28,034 nucleotides of DNA from the NCBI GenBank assembly GCA_964608495.1, contig CAZSOQ010000042.1, positions 1 to 28,034 of the forward strand, read 5' to 3'. Positions 1 through 8,856 of this stretch are shown piece by piece. Made by a program: the position numbers and the translations under genes. This DNA is from JAKORR01 sp964608495 (GTDB lineage Bacteria > Armatimonadota > Zipacnadia > Zipacnadales > FEN-943). How positions within the stretch are numbered: the first letter of the stretch is position 1; the number at the start of each line of letters is the position of its first letter. The notes beneath the pieces are model-generated. The model was not told the origin of the DNA, ran no database searches, and saw nothing but the letters and a program-made list of their open reading frames with translations.

Positions 1-1
1 C

Positions 2-1528
<1,527 letters not shown>

Positions 1529-1556
1529 GCAGGACAGGCCCGGCCTGCCGGAGCTG

Positions 1557-3920
1557 GTGGCCGTGGCGGCGGTCGCCATGATGGTGTTGGCCCTGGAAGT
1601 GGCCCTCACGCGAGCCTTCTCCGTCCTCTTGCGGTTCCACTACGTGTTCCTGGCGGTGTCGCTGGCGACCTGTGGTCTGGGCCTGGGGGGCGTCCTGGAC
1701 TACGCGCTGCGGCGCGCGGGCGGGCGATCGGTGCTCGGCTGGTCGGCGCTGGCCGGTGCCCTGCTGGCGCCAGCGGGCATTCTGGCGCTCTTCGCCTCGC
1801 CCCTGTCAGCCCACCTGACATCCCTGTGGGTCATCTCAGCCTGCTGCCTGCCGGGCTTCATGGGCCCGGGGGTCTTCCTCAGCAGGGCCTTCAGCCTCTG
1901 GGGCCGGTACAGCGGGCTCGTGTACTACGCCGACCTGATGGGCGCGGCGACGGCGGCGGCGGGTGCCATGATCCTCCTCCAGCTCGGGGGGGCCATCAAC
2001 GCCGCGCTGGGGTGCGCGGCCTTGGGGGCCTTCGCCGCGGCCCTCACCTGCCGCCGGTGGTGGTTCGTCACCATCGCCTGCCTGCTCAGCGGCGGTCTCG
2101 TCTTCTGCGCTCTCGCCAACAGCTCCCTGCGAGTGGTGGACCTGCCCACCATGCCCCTGGCCGGCGACCCCAACGCCAAGCCCCTGTACCAGGAGCTCGG
2201 CGACCCTGGCACGGGCGCCAGGGTCATCCGCTCGGAGTGGAACGCCTTCGCCCGCACGGACGTGGTGGTCTACGCGGACCCCGACGGCAAGGTCCCCCCG
2301 GACGCCGACCTGTACCTGTACACCGACGGTGAGGTGCCCACCAACATCGCCCGCTACAAGGGCAGCCTCAAGGAGCTGGGCGAGCGCTACAAGGGCTTCA
2401 TCGGGCTGTACGCCTTCCTGGCGGTCAAGCCCAAGTCGGCGATGCTGCTCGGGCCCGGCGGGGGGCTCGACATCTGGCTCGCCCTGATCTCGGGAGCCAA
2501 GACGATCAAGGGCGCCGAGGTGAACCCCTCCATCCCGAGCATCGTCCGGCGCTATGCCGCCTACGGCGGCCCGGTCTATGACTTCTCCAACGTGGACATC
2601 GCGATCACCGAGGCACGCAGCTACCTGCGCCGCACGCATGAGCGGTTCGACATCATCTACATGGCGCTCACCAAGACCGCCACCACGGCCACGACCAGCA
2701 TGGCCCTCGTCGAGAGCTACGTGCACACTGTTGAGGCCTTCCGCGACTACTACCGACACCTCGCCCCGGACGGCGCCGTCGCCTTCGTGTGCCAGGCCAG
2801 CCCGCTCCTGGTGAGGGCGGCCCTGACGGCCCTGGAGGCCCTGGAGCTCGAAGGCGTTTCCCGGGACCAGGCCGTGGCCCGTCTGGCCATTGTGTCCGCG
2901 CCGCCGGACGCCGCCATCGCCGGCCCCTACCGCCATCTGCTGCTGGTGTTTGCGGAGCCCCTGACGCCGGCCAGGTCCCGGGAGTTGGGGGAGTTCGCCG
3001 TGGCCTGGGGCCTTGTGCCGGTCTTCTTCCCGCGGGCCTACGAGCCGGCACCCTTGGGCGATCTGTGGAATCAGGAGATGTCCGGGGCCGACCTGGTGGC
3101 CCGCTGGAACCAGCAATGGTTTGGGGCCGGCTCGCGGGGCCTGAATCTCGCGCCCTGCACCGACGACAGACCCTTCGTCGTGGACCTGACCTGGGGGGTT
3201 CCCCAGCCCCTCAAGCGCTTCCTCACCGGCACCAGCGTGGTCTGCCTGCTGCTCATGGTCCTGGCCGTGGCCCTCGCCGGTAAGGGGTCCGGCCCCCGCC
3301 TGGCCGCCTGGCCCCCCTACTTCGCCTGCCTCGGCGTGGCCTTCATGCTCGTCGAGGTGGTGCTGATCCAGATCTTCACCCTCTACCTGGGCTACCCGGT
3401 CCTCAGCCTGGCGGCCGTGCTGTTCTCAGTTCTGCTGGGCGCGGGCCTGGGGAGCCTCTTGAGCCAGCGGCTGGGCGTGCGATCGGGCCCCCGGCTCGTG
3501 GTCTTGGCCGTGGCAGCCCTGGTCGTGCTGGCCCTGGCCGTGCGCTTCGGCGGGCCGGCCCTTTTCGCGGCGACACTGGGCTGGAATGTCCGGCTGCGCG
3601 GCCTGGTCACCCTACTCATGGTCGCTCCCCTGGGCCTCGTCATGGGCATCCCCTTCCCCACCGGGCTCCGACTCGCCATTGACCGACAGGGCACTGAACT
3701 GGTACCCTGGATGTGGGCAGTCAACGGAGTAGCATCCGTAGTCGGTTCCGCCGCCGCGATGGCTTGTGCCAAGGTCGTGGGTTTCGGCGCTACTCTCGCG
3801 GTGGGGCTGCTTGTGTACGTACTTGCGGCGATGTCGCTATCATTTGCATGTGCCGGTCTTGGCAATTGTGGTTGGCACCTGAGAGGACGGCCAGATGAAC
3901 AATCGCGGCTGGATTCATAG
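1557..3920 (+). CDS. Membrane-embedded spermidine-synthase-like (SAM-fold) protein
   Basis: A 787-residue protein of the 'fused spermidine synthase' type. It has an N-terminal block of about six membrane segments (residues 1-200), a soluble Rossmann SAM-binding domain (about 200-545) and a C-terminal block of about six more segments. The nucleotide-binding loop GPGGGLD is at residues 299-305, followed by a GAEVNPS strand end and an ESYVHTVEAFRDYYRHL helix typical of aminopropyltransferases. The C-terminal segment FMLVEVVLIQIFTLYLGYPV matches the recurrent membrane motif of these fusions. Whether the enzyme makes a polyamine is unknown: many relatives lack the full putrescine/dcSAM pocket. GTG at 1557 is chosen, with ATG at 1578 as an alternative; no strong SD was seen. 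The stop overlaps the next gene by 26 bases. The last ~200 bases are visibly less GC-rich than the rest. Class confident, substrate not. Confidence 0.7.
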   Translation: MAVAAVAMMVLALEVALTRAFSVLLRFHYVFLAVSLATCGLGLGGVLDYALRRAGGRSVLGWSALAGALLAPAGILALFASPLSAHLTSLWVISACCLPGFMGPGVFLSRAFSLWGRYSGLVYYADLMGAATAAAGAMILLQLGGAINAALGCAALGAFAAALTCRRWWFVTIACLLSGGLVFCALANSSLRVVDLPTMPLAGDPNAKPLYQELGDPGTGARVIRSEWNAFARTDVVVYADPDGKVPPDADLYLYTDGEVPTNIARYKGSLKELGERYKGFIGLYAFLAVKPKSAMLLGPGGGLDIWLALISGAKTIKGAEVNPSIPSIVRRYAAYGGPVYDFSNVDIAITEARSYLRRTHERFDIIYMALTKTATTATTSMALVESYVHTVEAFRDYYRHLAPDGAVAFVCQASPLLVRAALTALEALELEGVSRDQAVARLAIVSAPPDAAIAGPYRHLLLVFAEPLTPARSRELGEFAVAWGLVPVFFPRAYEPAPLGDLWNQEMSGADLVARWNQQWFGAGSRGLNLAPCTDDRPFVVDLTWGVPQPLKRFLTGTSVVCLLLMVLAVALAGKGSGPRLAAWPPYFACLGVAFMLVEVVLIQIFTLYLGYPVLSLAAVLFSVLLGAGLGSLLSQRLGVRSGPRLVVLAVAALVVLALAVRFGGPALFAATLGWNVRLRGLVTLLMVAPLGLVMGIPFPTGLRLAIDRQGTELVPWMWAVNGVASVVGSAAAMACAKVVGFGATLAVGLLVYVLAAMSLSFACAGLGNCGWHLRGRPDEQSRLDS

Positions 3921-4584
3921 TGTAAGCCCGGAGGAGCGGGAACAACGCAACGAGTTGATGAAGGAACATCTCGACGAGTCCATGGCGGAGATGGAGCGGT
4001 ACTCCGACGAGCAGTGCCGCAAGCTCAGGATGACAACCAGGGCGCGGGACGCAGCGGAGCGAGCGTGGCGAAGAGTGGCGATCAGGAGCCGCAGGTACCT
4101 CGTGCTCCCCAAGCACACCGCAGTGGAGCGCCGCTTCCTGCGGATGATGATCAAGCTCCTCATCGCGGAGAACCCCGGCCTGGTGGACCGCGCCGTGGAG
4201 CTCGCCCGCTATGTGAGCGCCAACTACGCCTTTGAGTGGTGTATCTCCCCCTGCACGCTGTTCGCCCGCATTGAGGCACGCAACACGCTGCTCAGCGACG
4301 CGGAGAGCGAGTTCGGGGAGACACCCGTGGCCCGGCCCTTTGCCTACTCGCTCTACCACTGGCGGCAGTTGTGCATCAAGGACCCCGGTCACGTGGGCGA
4401 GATCTACGCGATGGCCGTCTTCCTCGACCAGCACAGCCACTTCATCAACAAGGCCGCTGAACGCCGTCTGGAGCTTGGCCTGCACCGCCACGCCCTCCGG
4501 CGCGAGCTTCGCGCTCGTGACGCCCGCGACGGGACCCGCTCAGGTCAACCGGCCTCGCCGGCGCCCGGCGAACAGCCAGGCTAG
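3895..4584 (+). CDS. Hypothetical protein, charged and helical
   Basis: A 229-residue protein I do not recognise. It starts at ATG 3895 with a GAGAGGA-type SD site about 8 bases upstream, overlapping the end of the spermidine-synthase-like gene by 26 bases, so it is probably translationally coupled to it. The N-terminal ~70 residues are strongly charged and probably helical or coiled-coil (EEREQRNELMKEHLDESMAE). The middle (about 70-190) is mixed, with aromatic residues and a Cys pair in FEWCISPCTLF. The C-terminus is a basic then Pro/Gly-rich tail. There is no signal peptide or membrane segment. Codon use supports translation, although the first ~150 bases are less GC-rich than the surroundings. 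It is the last gene of the topA-side plus-strand run and faces the next gene convergently, 53 bases away. No function is proposed. Confidence 0.65.
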   Translation: MNNRGWIHSVSPEEREQRNELMKEHLDESMAEMERYSDEQCRKLRMTTRARDAAERAWRRVAIRSRRYLVLPKHTAVERRFLRMMIKLLIAENPGLVDRAVELARYVSANYAFEWCISPCTLFARIEARNTLLSDAESEFGETPVARPFAYSLYHWRQLCIKDPGHVGEIYAMAVFLDQHSHFINKAAERRLELGLHRHALRRELRARDARDGTRSGQPASPAPGEQPG

Positions 4585-4637
4585 CCTGCCGACGGGTGTC
4601 CGCCGCGGCCAGGGCCCCCGGCGGCGCGTGACGGGCT

Positions 4638-5510
4638 CTAGCGGGCCTTGGCGAGGTACCCCAGCAGTCGCTCGCGGCTTGCGCGCAGGGCCTCGGCAGG
4701 CCGGGTTTCCTCCAGCTCGAAGGACATCAGCCCCTCGTACCCCAGGGCGGCCAGCTCGCGCGCCAGACGGGGCCAGTCTATCAACCCCGTGCCCAGCAGC
4801 GCGTGGTCGCGCCACTCCGGGTGGCGCACATCGTGCACGTGCACGTGCACTAGCCGCGCCCCGGCGGCGCGCACGTGCGAGGCGAGCAGGTCGTTGTAGG
4901 CCTCGGGGCCGTCGGGCGCGGCTCGCCTCTCGGGCGGCAGGGCCCAGACGAGATGGCCCACGTCCACCGTCACGCCCACCCGCGGATGGTCAACGGCCGT
5001 CACAAGGTCCGCCAGCTCCTCGGGCGGAGGCCAGCCGGTCTCGATGCCCACCTTGAGCATCCCGGCGCCGGCCAGGTCGCCCAGCCATCGGTACAGGTCC
5101 ACCAGCCCCGGCTTGAGTTCCTCGTAGGAGTACTGGGGCACGGGGACGGCGTGGGTGGTCACGACCTCGGCGCCCAGGGCGTGTCCGGCCTGGAGACTCG
5201 CCTCAAGCTGCGCGAGCGAGACCTCGCGGATAGCCGGGCTCGGCGACAGGGGATGCAGCTCGATGAAGGGCGCGTGAAGCGCCACCCGCTCGAAGGGGTC
5301 CAGCAGCCCGCGCAGCCGATCCCGCTCGGCGCAGGACAGACGGTCCCAGTAGAATCCCGCCAGTGGCCCGGCCCGATGCCGGTAGCCGTCGAAGGCCAGA
5401 AGCTCGACGGCGCGAAACCCCATCTCGCGCCCGGTGGTCAGCGCCTGTTCGACGCTAGGGCCGGGCAGAGAGGCCGTGTTGAAGCACACCTGGTTCTGTG
5501 AGAACGACAT
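4638..5510 (-). CDS. Sugar phosphate isomerase/epimerase family protein (xylose-isomerase-like TIM barrel)
   Basis: A 290-residue TIM-barrel protein of the AP-endonuclease-2/xylose-isomerase-like superfamily, whose members isomerise or epimerise keto-sugars or inositols with a divalent metal. The expected metal ligands are in order: E157 in VGIETGW, D183 and H186 in TVDVGHLVW, the HVHVHDVRH run at 222-229, and a terminal Glu in SFELEE (about 265). VVTTHAVPVPQ near residue 120 is a further barrel strand. The start is ATG at 5510 because a perfect AGGAGG (minus strand, 5518-5523) lies 7 bases upstream; the in-frame GTG at 5516 would sit almost on top of that SD. It is a single minus-strand gene between two plus-strand genes. 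The exact substrate cannot be read from sequence. Endonuclease IV is unlikely, because the full Zn-cluster motif set is absent. Confidence 0.82.
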   Translation of the reverse strand: MSFSQNQVCFNTASLPGPSVEQALTTGREMGFRAVELLAFDGYRHRAGPLAGFYWDRLSCAERDRLRGLLDPFERVALHAPFIELHPLSPSPAIREVSLAQLEASLQAGHALGAEVVTTHAVPVPQYSYEELKPGLVDLYRWLGDLAGAGMLKVGIETGWPPPEELADLVTAVDHPRVGVTVDVGHLVWALPPERRAAPDGPEAYNDLLASHVRAAGARLVHVHVHDVRHPEWRDHALLGTGLIDWPRLARELAALGYEGLMSFELEETRPAEALRASRERLLGYLAKAR

Positions 5511-5517
5511 GGGCACG

Positions 5518-5523
5518 CCTCCT
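5518..5523 (-). promoter_or_regulatory. Ribosome binding site that fixes the isomerase start
   Basis: A perfect AGGAGG on the minus strand, 7 bases upstream of ATG 5510 but only one base from the in-frame GTG at 5516. The spacing makes the ATG the start. Confidence 0.8.
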
Positions 5524-5593
5524 GAAGGCGGTGCCTGTTTAGCCGAATAGGGCCCGTGTCCTCCGCGCGCGAGGCCCGGTCTGGAGGCAGCGC

Positions 5594-6418
5594 GTGTTCG
5601 ACAGCCACGCCCATCTCAACCACGAGCGGTACCAGGCCGACAGGCCGCAGGTCCTGGCGAGGGCCCGGGCCGCCGGCGTACGAGGCATCGTCAACGTCGG
5701 CTACGACCCCGGGTCCTCGGCTCTTGCCGTCGTCCTGGCCGAGGCCGAGCCCGATCTCCACGCCGCCGTGGGCCTCCACCCCCACGACGCCGAGGCTCTG
5801 ACCGGCGACGTCCTGGGGGCGTTGCGCGAGCTGGCCCGGCGGCCTTGCGTCGTGGCCGTGGGCGAGACGGGCCTGGACTTCTACCGCAACCTGTCCGCTC
5901 GCGAGGCGCAAGTGGATGCCTTCCGTCGGCATCTCGAGCTGGCCGCCGAGCTGGGCAAAACCGTCATCGTCCACGACCGGGACGCCCACGAGGAAGTCTT
6001 AGACACCCTTGCCTCCCATGCGCCGTCCGACTTGCGGGTCGTCCTGCACTGCTTCTCCGGCGACGAGGACGTGCTCGCCGAAGCCGCCGCCCGGGGCTAC
6101 TGGGTGGGGATCGCGTGCAACGTGACCTACCCGCGCTCGGAGGTGCTTCGGCAAGTGGCGGCCCGAGCGCCGCGCGACCGGCTGCTCCTGGAGACCGACT
6201 GCCCCTACCTGCCCCCCCAGCGGCACCGCAAGGGCGGCCGCAACGAGCCGGCCTATCTGCGGGAGGCCCTGCAGACCGTCGCGCGCGTCCGCGGCGAGGA
6301 CCTGACGGCCCTGGAGCGCCGGACCGAGGAGAACGCGCGGGAGGTCTTCGGGCTGACCGCCGCGGGCGAAGGGGCGTATGGCGAGGCGCCGGGCGATGGG
6401 GACGGGCGCGCCGAATAG
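5594..6418 (+). CDS. tatD: TatD-family metal-dependent DNase
   Basis: A 274-residue TatD hydrolase, a TIM-barrel amidohydrolase-fold 3'-5' exonuclease involved in DNA repair and degradation in the cytoplasm. Metal ligands expected for the family are present: H5 and H7 in FDSHAHLNH, E91 in VGETGLDFYR, H127 in VIVHDRDA, H152 in LHCFSG and D202 in LETDCPYL. The GTG start at 5594 follows GGAGG (5583-5587) by 6 bases and places DSHAHL at the usual N-terminal position. The length matches the family (about 255-270) apart from a short Gly/Ala-rich tail. It is divergent from the isomerase gene and converges on the URO-D-family gene, so it is probably monocistronic. The paralogues TatD and YcfH cannot be separated here. 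Confidence 0.93.
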   Translation: MFDSHAHLNHERYQADRPQVLARARAAGVRGIVNVGYDPGSSALAVVLAEAEPDLHAAVGLHPHDAEALTGDVLGALRELARRPCVVAVGETGLDFYRNLSAREAQVDAFRRHLELAAELGKTVIVHDRDAHEEVLDTLASHAPSDLRVVLHCFSGDEDVLAEAAARGYWVGIACNVTYPRSEVLRQVAARAPRDRLLLETDCPYLPPQRHRKGGRNEPAYLREALQTVARVRGEDLTALERRTEENAREVFGLTAAGEGAYGEAPGDGDGRAE

Positions 6419-6460
6419 CCGTTGGCGGTGCTCCCCGCGGCTGCGGCGGCTCGCGCGGGC

Positions 6461-7522
6461 CTACCGCCGCGACTCCAGCGCGGCCTCGCGCAGGGCCAGG
6501 TAGTTGGCCAGGGGCACGTAGTAGGTGACCGAGTTGGACGAGCCCACCCCGTACCGACCGTCGTAGCCCAGACCGCGCAGGTTGGCCCGTGTGTACTGCC
6601 TCACCTGCTCCGGCGTGCCGCGGGCCAGCAGGTCCAGGTCCACGTTACCCAGCAGCGCCAGCCTGTCGCCCCACTGCCGCTTCAGCCGCCGGCTGTCCAT
6701 GGCCTTGGGCTCCAGCGGGTGCAGGCCCTGGAAGCCGCAACCCACAATGTCCTCCATCACCTGGGTCAGGTCACCGTCCGAGTGGTAGATGAACAGGCTG
6801 TCCGCCGCGCGGCAGAGGTCGCCGATGCGCCGGTAGACGGGGAACAGGTGCCGCCGCAGGACGCCGGGCGAGACGAGGAGCCCCTCGGTGTAGGCGATGT
6901 CGTCGCTCATCCACAGCCCGCCCACCCTGGGCAGCTCGAGGCACCGCTCACACACGCGTGTCTGTATCGCCGCCACGCGCTCGAAGACAGCCGCCACCAG
7001 CCCGGGCTGCTCCACCGTCGCCATAGCGAAGCGCTCGAAGCCCAGCAGCATCCAGGTCGCGGTGAAGACCTTGCCGATGATCGCGATGATGCTCATGCCC
7101 GGGGGCAGGCAGGCCCCGGCCTGCTCCAGATACGACAGGTCCATCGTCTCGGGATCGGGCCAGTCGAAGGCCTGGACGTCCGCCAGGCCGGCGATCGGCC
7201 CCTCGTGCTCCGGGGCCCAGGTGATGTCCATGTCCCCGGCGCCATAGACACCGTAGTCGCCGCTGACCACCGTGCCGCCCAGCACTCCCGCCACGCGCAC
7301 CAGGCCCGCCGACAGCGGCACGTAGTCGTACCCCGCCTCGACCCAGAAGGCCACCTCATCGGCGGCCGAGCGAATCTCTCGGCCCAGGAAGGCCTCCTTG
7401 ACCGGCTGATCCACGTGCAGCTCCCACAAGGGAAGGCGCTCGGGGCCGCCCTGGCCCAGCAGCGCTTGGCGGAGCAGCCGGAAGTCGTTGTCGCCCGAGG
7501 TCCCACGCGTGGCGTCCATCAT
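6461..7522 (-). CDS. Uroporphyrinogen decarboxylase (URO-D) family protein, not HemE
   Basis: A 353-residue protein with the URO-D fold. This superfamily includes HemE and the corrinoid/coenzyme-M methyltransferases MtaA and CmuA. Family features are the GDMDITW/FDWPDPE N-terminal half, the MSDDIAYTEGLLVSP segment (around 220-230), LFPVYRRIGDL, then YHSDGDLTQVMEDIVGCGFQGLHPLEP, where methyltransferase members carry a metal-binding His/Cys. Only the His-x-Asp version is present here. The HemE signature RxPVWxMRQAGR is absent (LPLWELHV instead), so heme synthesis is unlikely. Two consecutive ATGs (7522 and 7519) follow a GGGAGA SD. It lies 53 bases downstream of the dGTPase-like gene on the same strand, so the two may be co-transcribed. 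It may act on a small metabolite through methyl transfer or decarboxylation. The substrate is unknown. Confidence 0.8.
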   Translation of the reverse strand: MMDATRGTSGDNDFRLLRQALLGQGGPERLPLWELHVDQPVKEAFLGREIRSAADEVAFWVEAGYDYVPLSAGLVRVAGVLGGTVVSGDYGVYGAGDMDITWAPEHEGPIAGLADVQAFDWPDPETMDLSYLEQAGACLPPGMSIIAIIGKVFTATWMLLGFERFAMATVEQPGLVAAVFERVAAIQTRVCERCLELPRVGGLWMSDDIAYTEGLLVSPGVLRRHLFPVYRRIGDLCRAADSLFIYHSDGDLTQVMEDIVGCGFQGLHPLEPKAMDSRRLKRQWGDRLALLGNVDLDLLARGTPEQVRQYTRANLRGLGYDGRYGVGSSNSVTYYVPLANYLALREAALESRR

Positions 7523-7575
7523 GCTCTCCCTCGCCCGGTCGGACGCGTCCGCCGTGCCTGGCCCGTCCGGGGCGC

Positions 7576-8667
7576 CTAGCCCTGCGACCAGGGGAAGCCC
7601 GAGGGCACGAAGTGGGTCAGGTACTGCTGGCGCGCGAAGCGGTCCGTCATCCCGGCCACGTAGTCGCAGACCACCCGTGCCCGTGCTTTCACATCGCCGG
7701 GCACATCACCCACCGCCGCCGCCAGCACCTTGTCGTTCGTCATGTACAGGTCGAACAGCGCCTGCACGAGCCCCTTCACCTTGCGTCGCTCGGCCTCCAG
7801 CATAGTCGAATGGTAGACCCTCTCGTCCATGAAGCGCACCAGGGCGTCCATCGCCTCGGCCAGCTCACCGCTCATGCCCAGGTGCGGCGCGTCCGTCGAG
7901 TGCTGGATCACGTCGCGCACCATCGTGCCTACCCGCTCGCCGTGTCGCCAGCCCAGCACGTCCATGATCTCGGCGGGCAGGTCGTCTCGCGCCAGCACCC
8001 CCAGCCGCAGGCAGTCGTCCAGGTCGTGGTTCAGGTATGCGATGCGGTCGGCGATCCGGATCACCTCGGCCTCCACCGTGCAGGGCAGGTGTTCGGTCAG
8101 GGAATCGCGCGTCGAGCGCAGGCCTTTGCTGTGGGCCACGATGCCATCCCGCGTCTCGTGCGTGAGATTCACCCCCTGCCCGCCGCCCTCGAGCACATCC
8201 ACGACCCGCAGGCTGTGCTCGCTGTGGTGGAACCGAGCCTCGGGGTCATAGCGCCGGTACACCTCGTCCAGCGCCTCCTCGCCCACGTGGCCGAAGGGCG
8301 TGTGCCCCACGTCGTGGGCCAGCGCGATGGCCTCCGTGAGCTCCTCGTTCAGCCGCAGAGCCTTGGCTATCGTGCGCCCGATCTGCGACACGTCCAGCGT
8401 GTGGCTCAGCCGCGTGCGCAGATGGTCCTCGCGCGGCGAGAAGAAGACCTGGGTCTTGTAGGCGAGCCGCCGGAAGGCCCGGCACAGGTGGATTATCCTG
8501 TCCCGATCGCGCTGGTAGCAGGTGCGGACGGGGCAGGGCTCCTCGGGCCTTTGCCGACCGCGCGACTGGCTGCTCAGCGCGGCGTAGGGGCCGAGGTACT
8601 CGCTCTCCCACTGCTCGGTGCGCTCGCGAATCGTCAAGGAGTGTTCACCCTTCGGGAGCCGCTGCAC
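7576..8667 (-). CDS. dgt: Deoxyguanosinetriphosphate triphosphohydrolase-like HD-domain protein
   Basis: A protein of up to 363 residues of the dGTPase-like HD family, which cleaves dNTPs to nucleoside and tripolyphosphate and so shapes dNTP pools. The conserved order is clear: RDRDRIIHLCRAFRRLAYKTQVF (about 53-75), first metal His in RLSHTLDVSQI (H89), the HD pair in ALAHDVGHTPFGH (H118/D119), then HHSEHSLRVV and RIADRIAYLNHDLDD. The length is that of the shorter cyanobacterial/actinobacterial dGTPase-like type rather than the ~500-residue E. coli Dgt. The frame opens at GTG 8667. The family's usual N-terminus (TIRERTEQWESEYLGPYA) makes TTG 8637 an equally good start, and neither has a strong SD. 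A sigma70-like promoter lies just upstream (8689-8718). It heads a probable two-gene unit with the URO-D-family gene. Confidence 0.9.
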   Translation of the reverse strand: MQRLPKGEHSLTIRERTEQWESEYLGPYAALSSQSRGRQRPEEPCPVRTCYQRDRDRIIHLCRAFRRLAYKTQVFFSPREDHLRTRLSHTLDVSQIGRTIAKALRLNEELTEAIALAHDVGHTPFGHVGEEALDEVYRRYDPEARFHHSEHSLRVVDVLEGGGQGVNLTHETRDGIVAHSKGLRSTRDSLTEHLPCTVEAEVIRIADRIAYLNHDLDDCLRLGVLARDDLPAEIMDVLGWRHGERVGTMVRDVIQHSTDAPHLGMSGELAEAMDALVRFMDERVYHSTMLEAERRKVKGLVQALFDLYMTNDKVLAAAVGDVPGDVKARARVVCDYVAGMTDRFARQQYLTHFVPSGFPWSQG

Positions 8668-8688
8668 AGCGGCAGGCGGCCGTCCGCA

Positions 8689-8718
8689 AGTATACCGTTC
8701 GCGCTCACGAGGTCACAA
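8689..8718 (-). promoter_or_regulatory. Sigma70-like promoter for the dGTPase-like gene
   Basis: On the minus strand, TTGTGA (8713-8718) and TATACT (8689-8694) are separated by 18 bases. Transcription would start near 8682, about 15 bases before GTG 8667 or 45 before TTG 8637. The motif was found by eye; no promoter data exist. Confidence 0.5.
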
Positions 8719-8856
8719 GGCAAGCCGCGCCTGCAGCACAGACCTCCGGCCGGCGGCTTCCCACAGGGACACGCCTTGGCCGCGCGCGCCGGTCCTCGGA
8801 CCGCGGAGGTGCCCACCTCGGGATTCACGAAACCGTCCTCCCGAGGAGGGAGTGCA

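Noticed and set aside
1836..3116. 426-codon minus-strand open frame opposite the spermidine-synthase-like gene.
   Set aside because: Composition is typical of an antisense shadow and no family is recognisable.
7612..8856. Long plus-strand open frame continuous with the GH20 gene, which would add 415 residues to its N-terminus.
   Set aside because: It is antisense to the well-supported dGTPase-like gene. The real start (AGGAGGG, ATG 8857, signal peptide) is clear.
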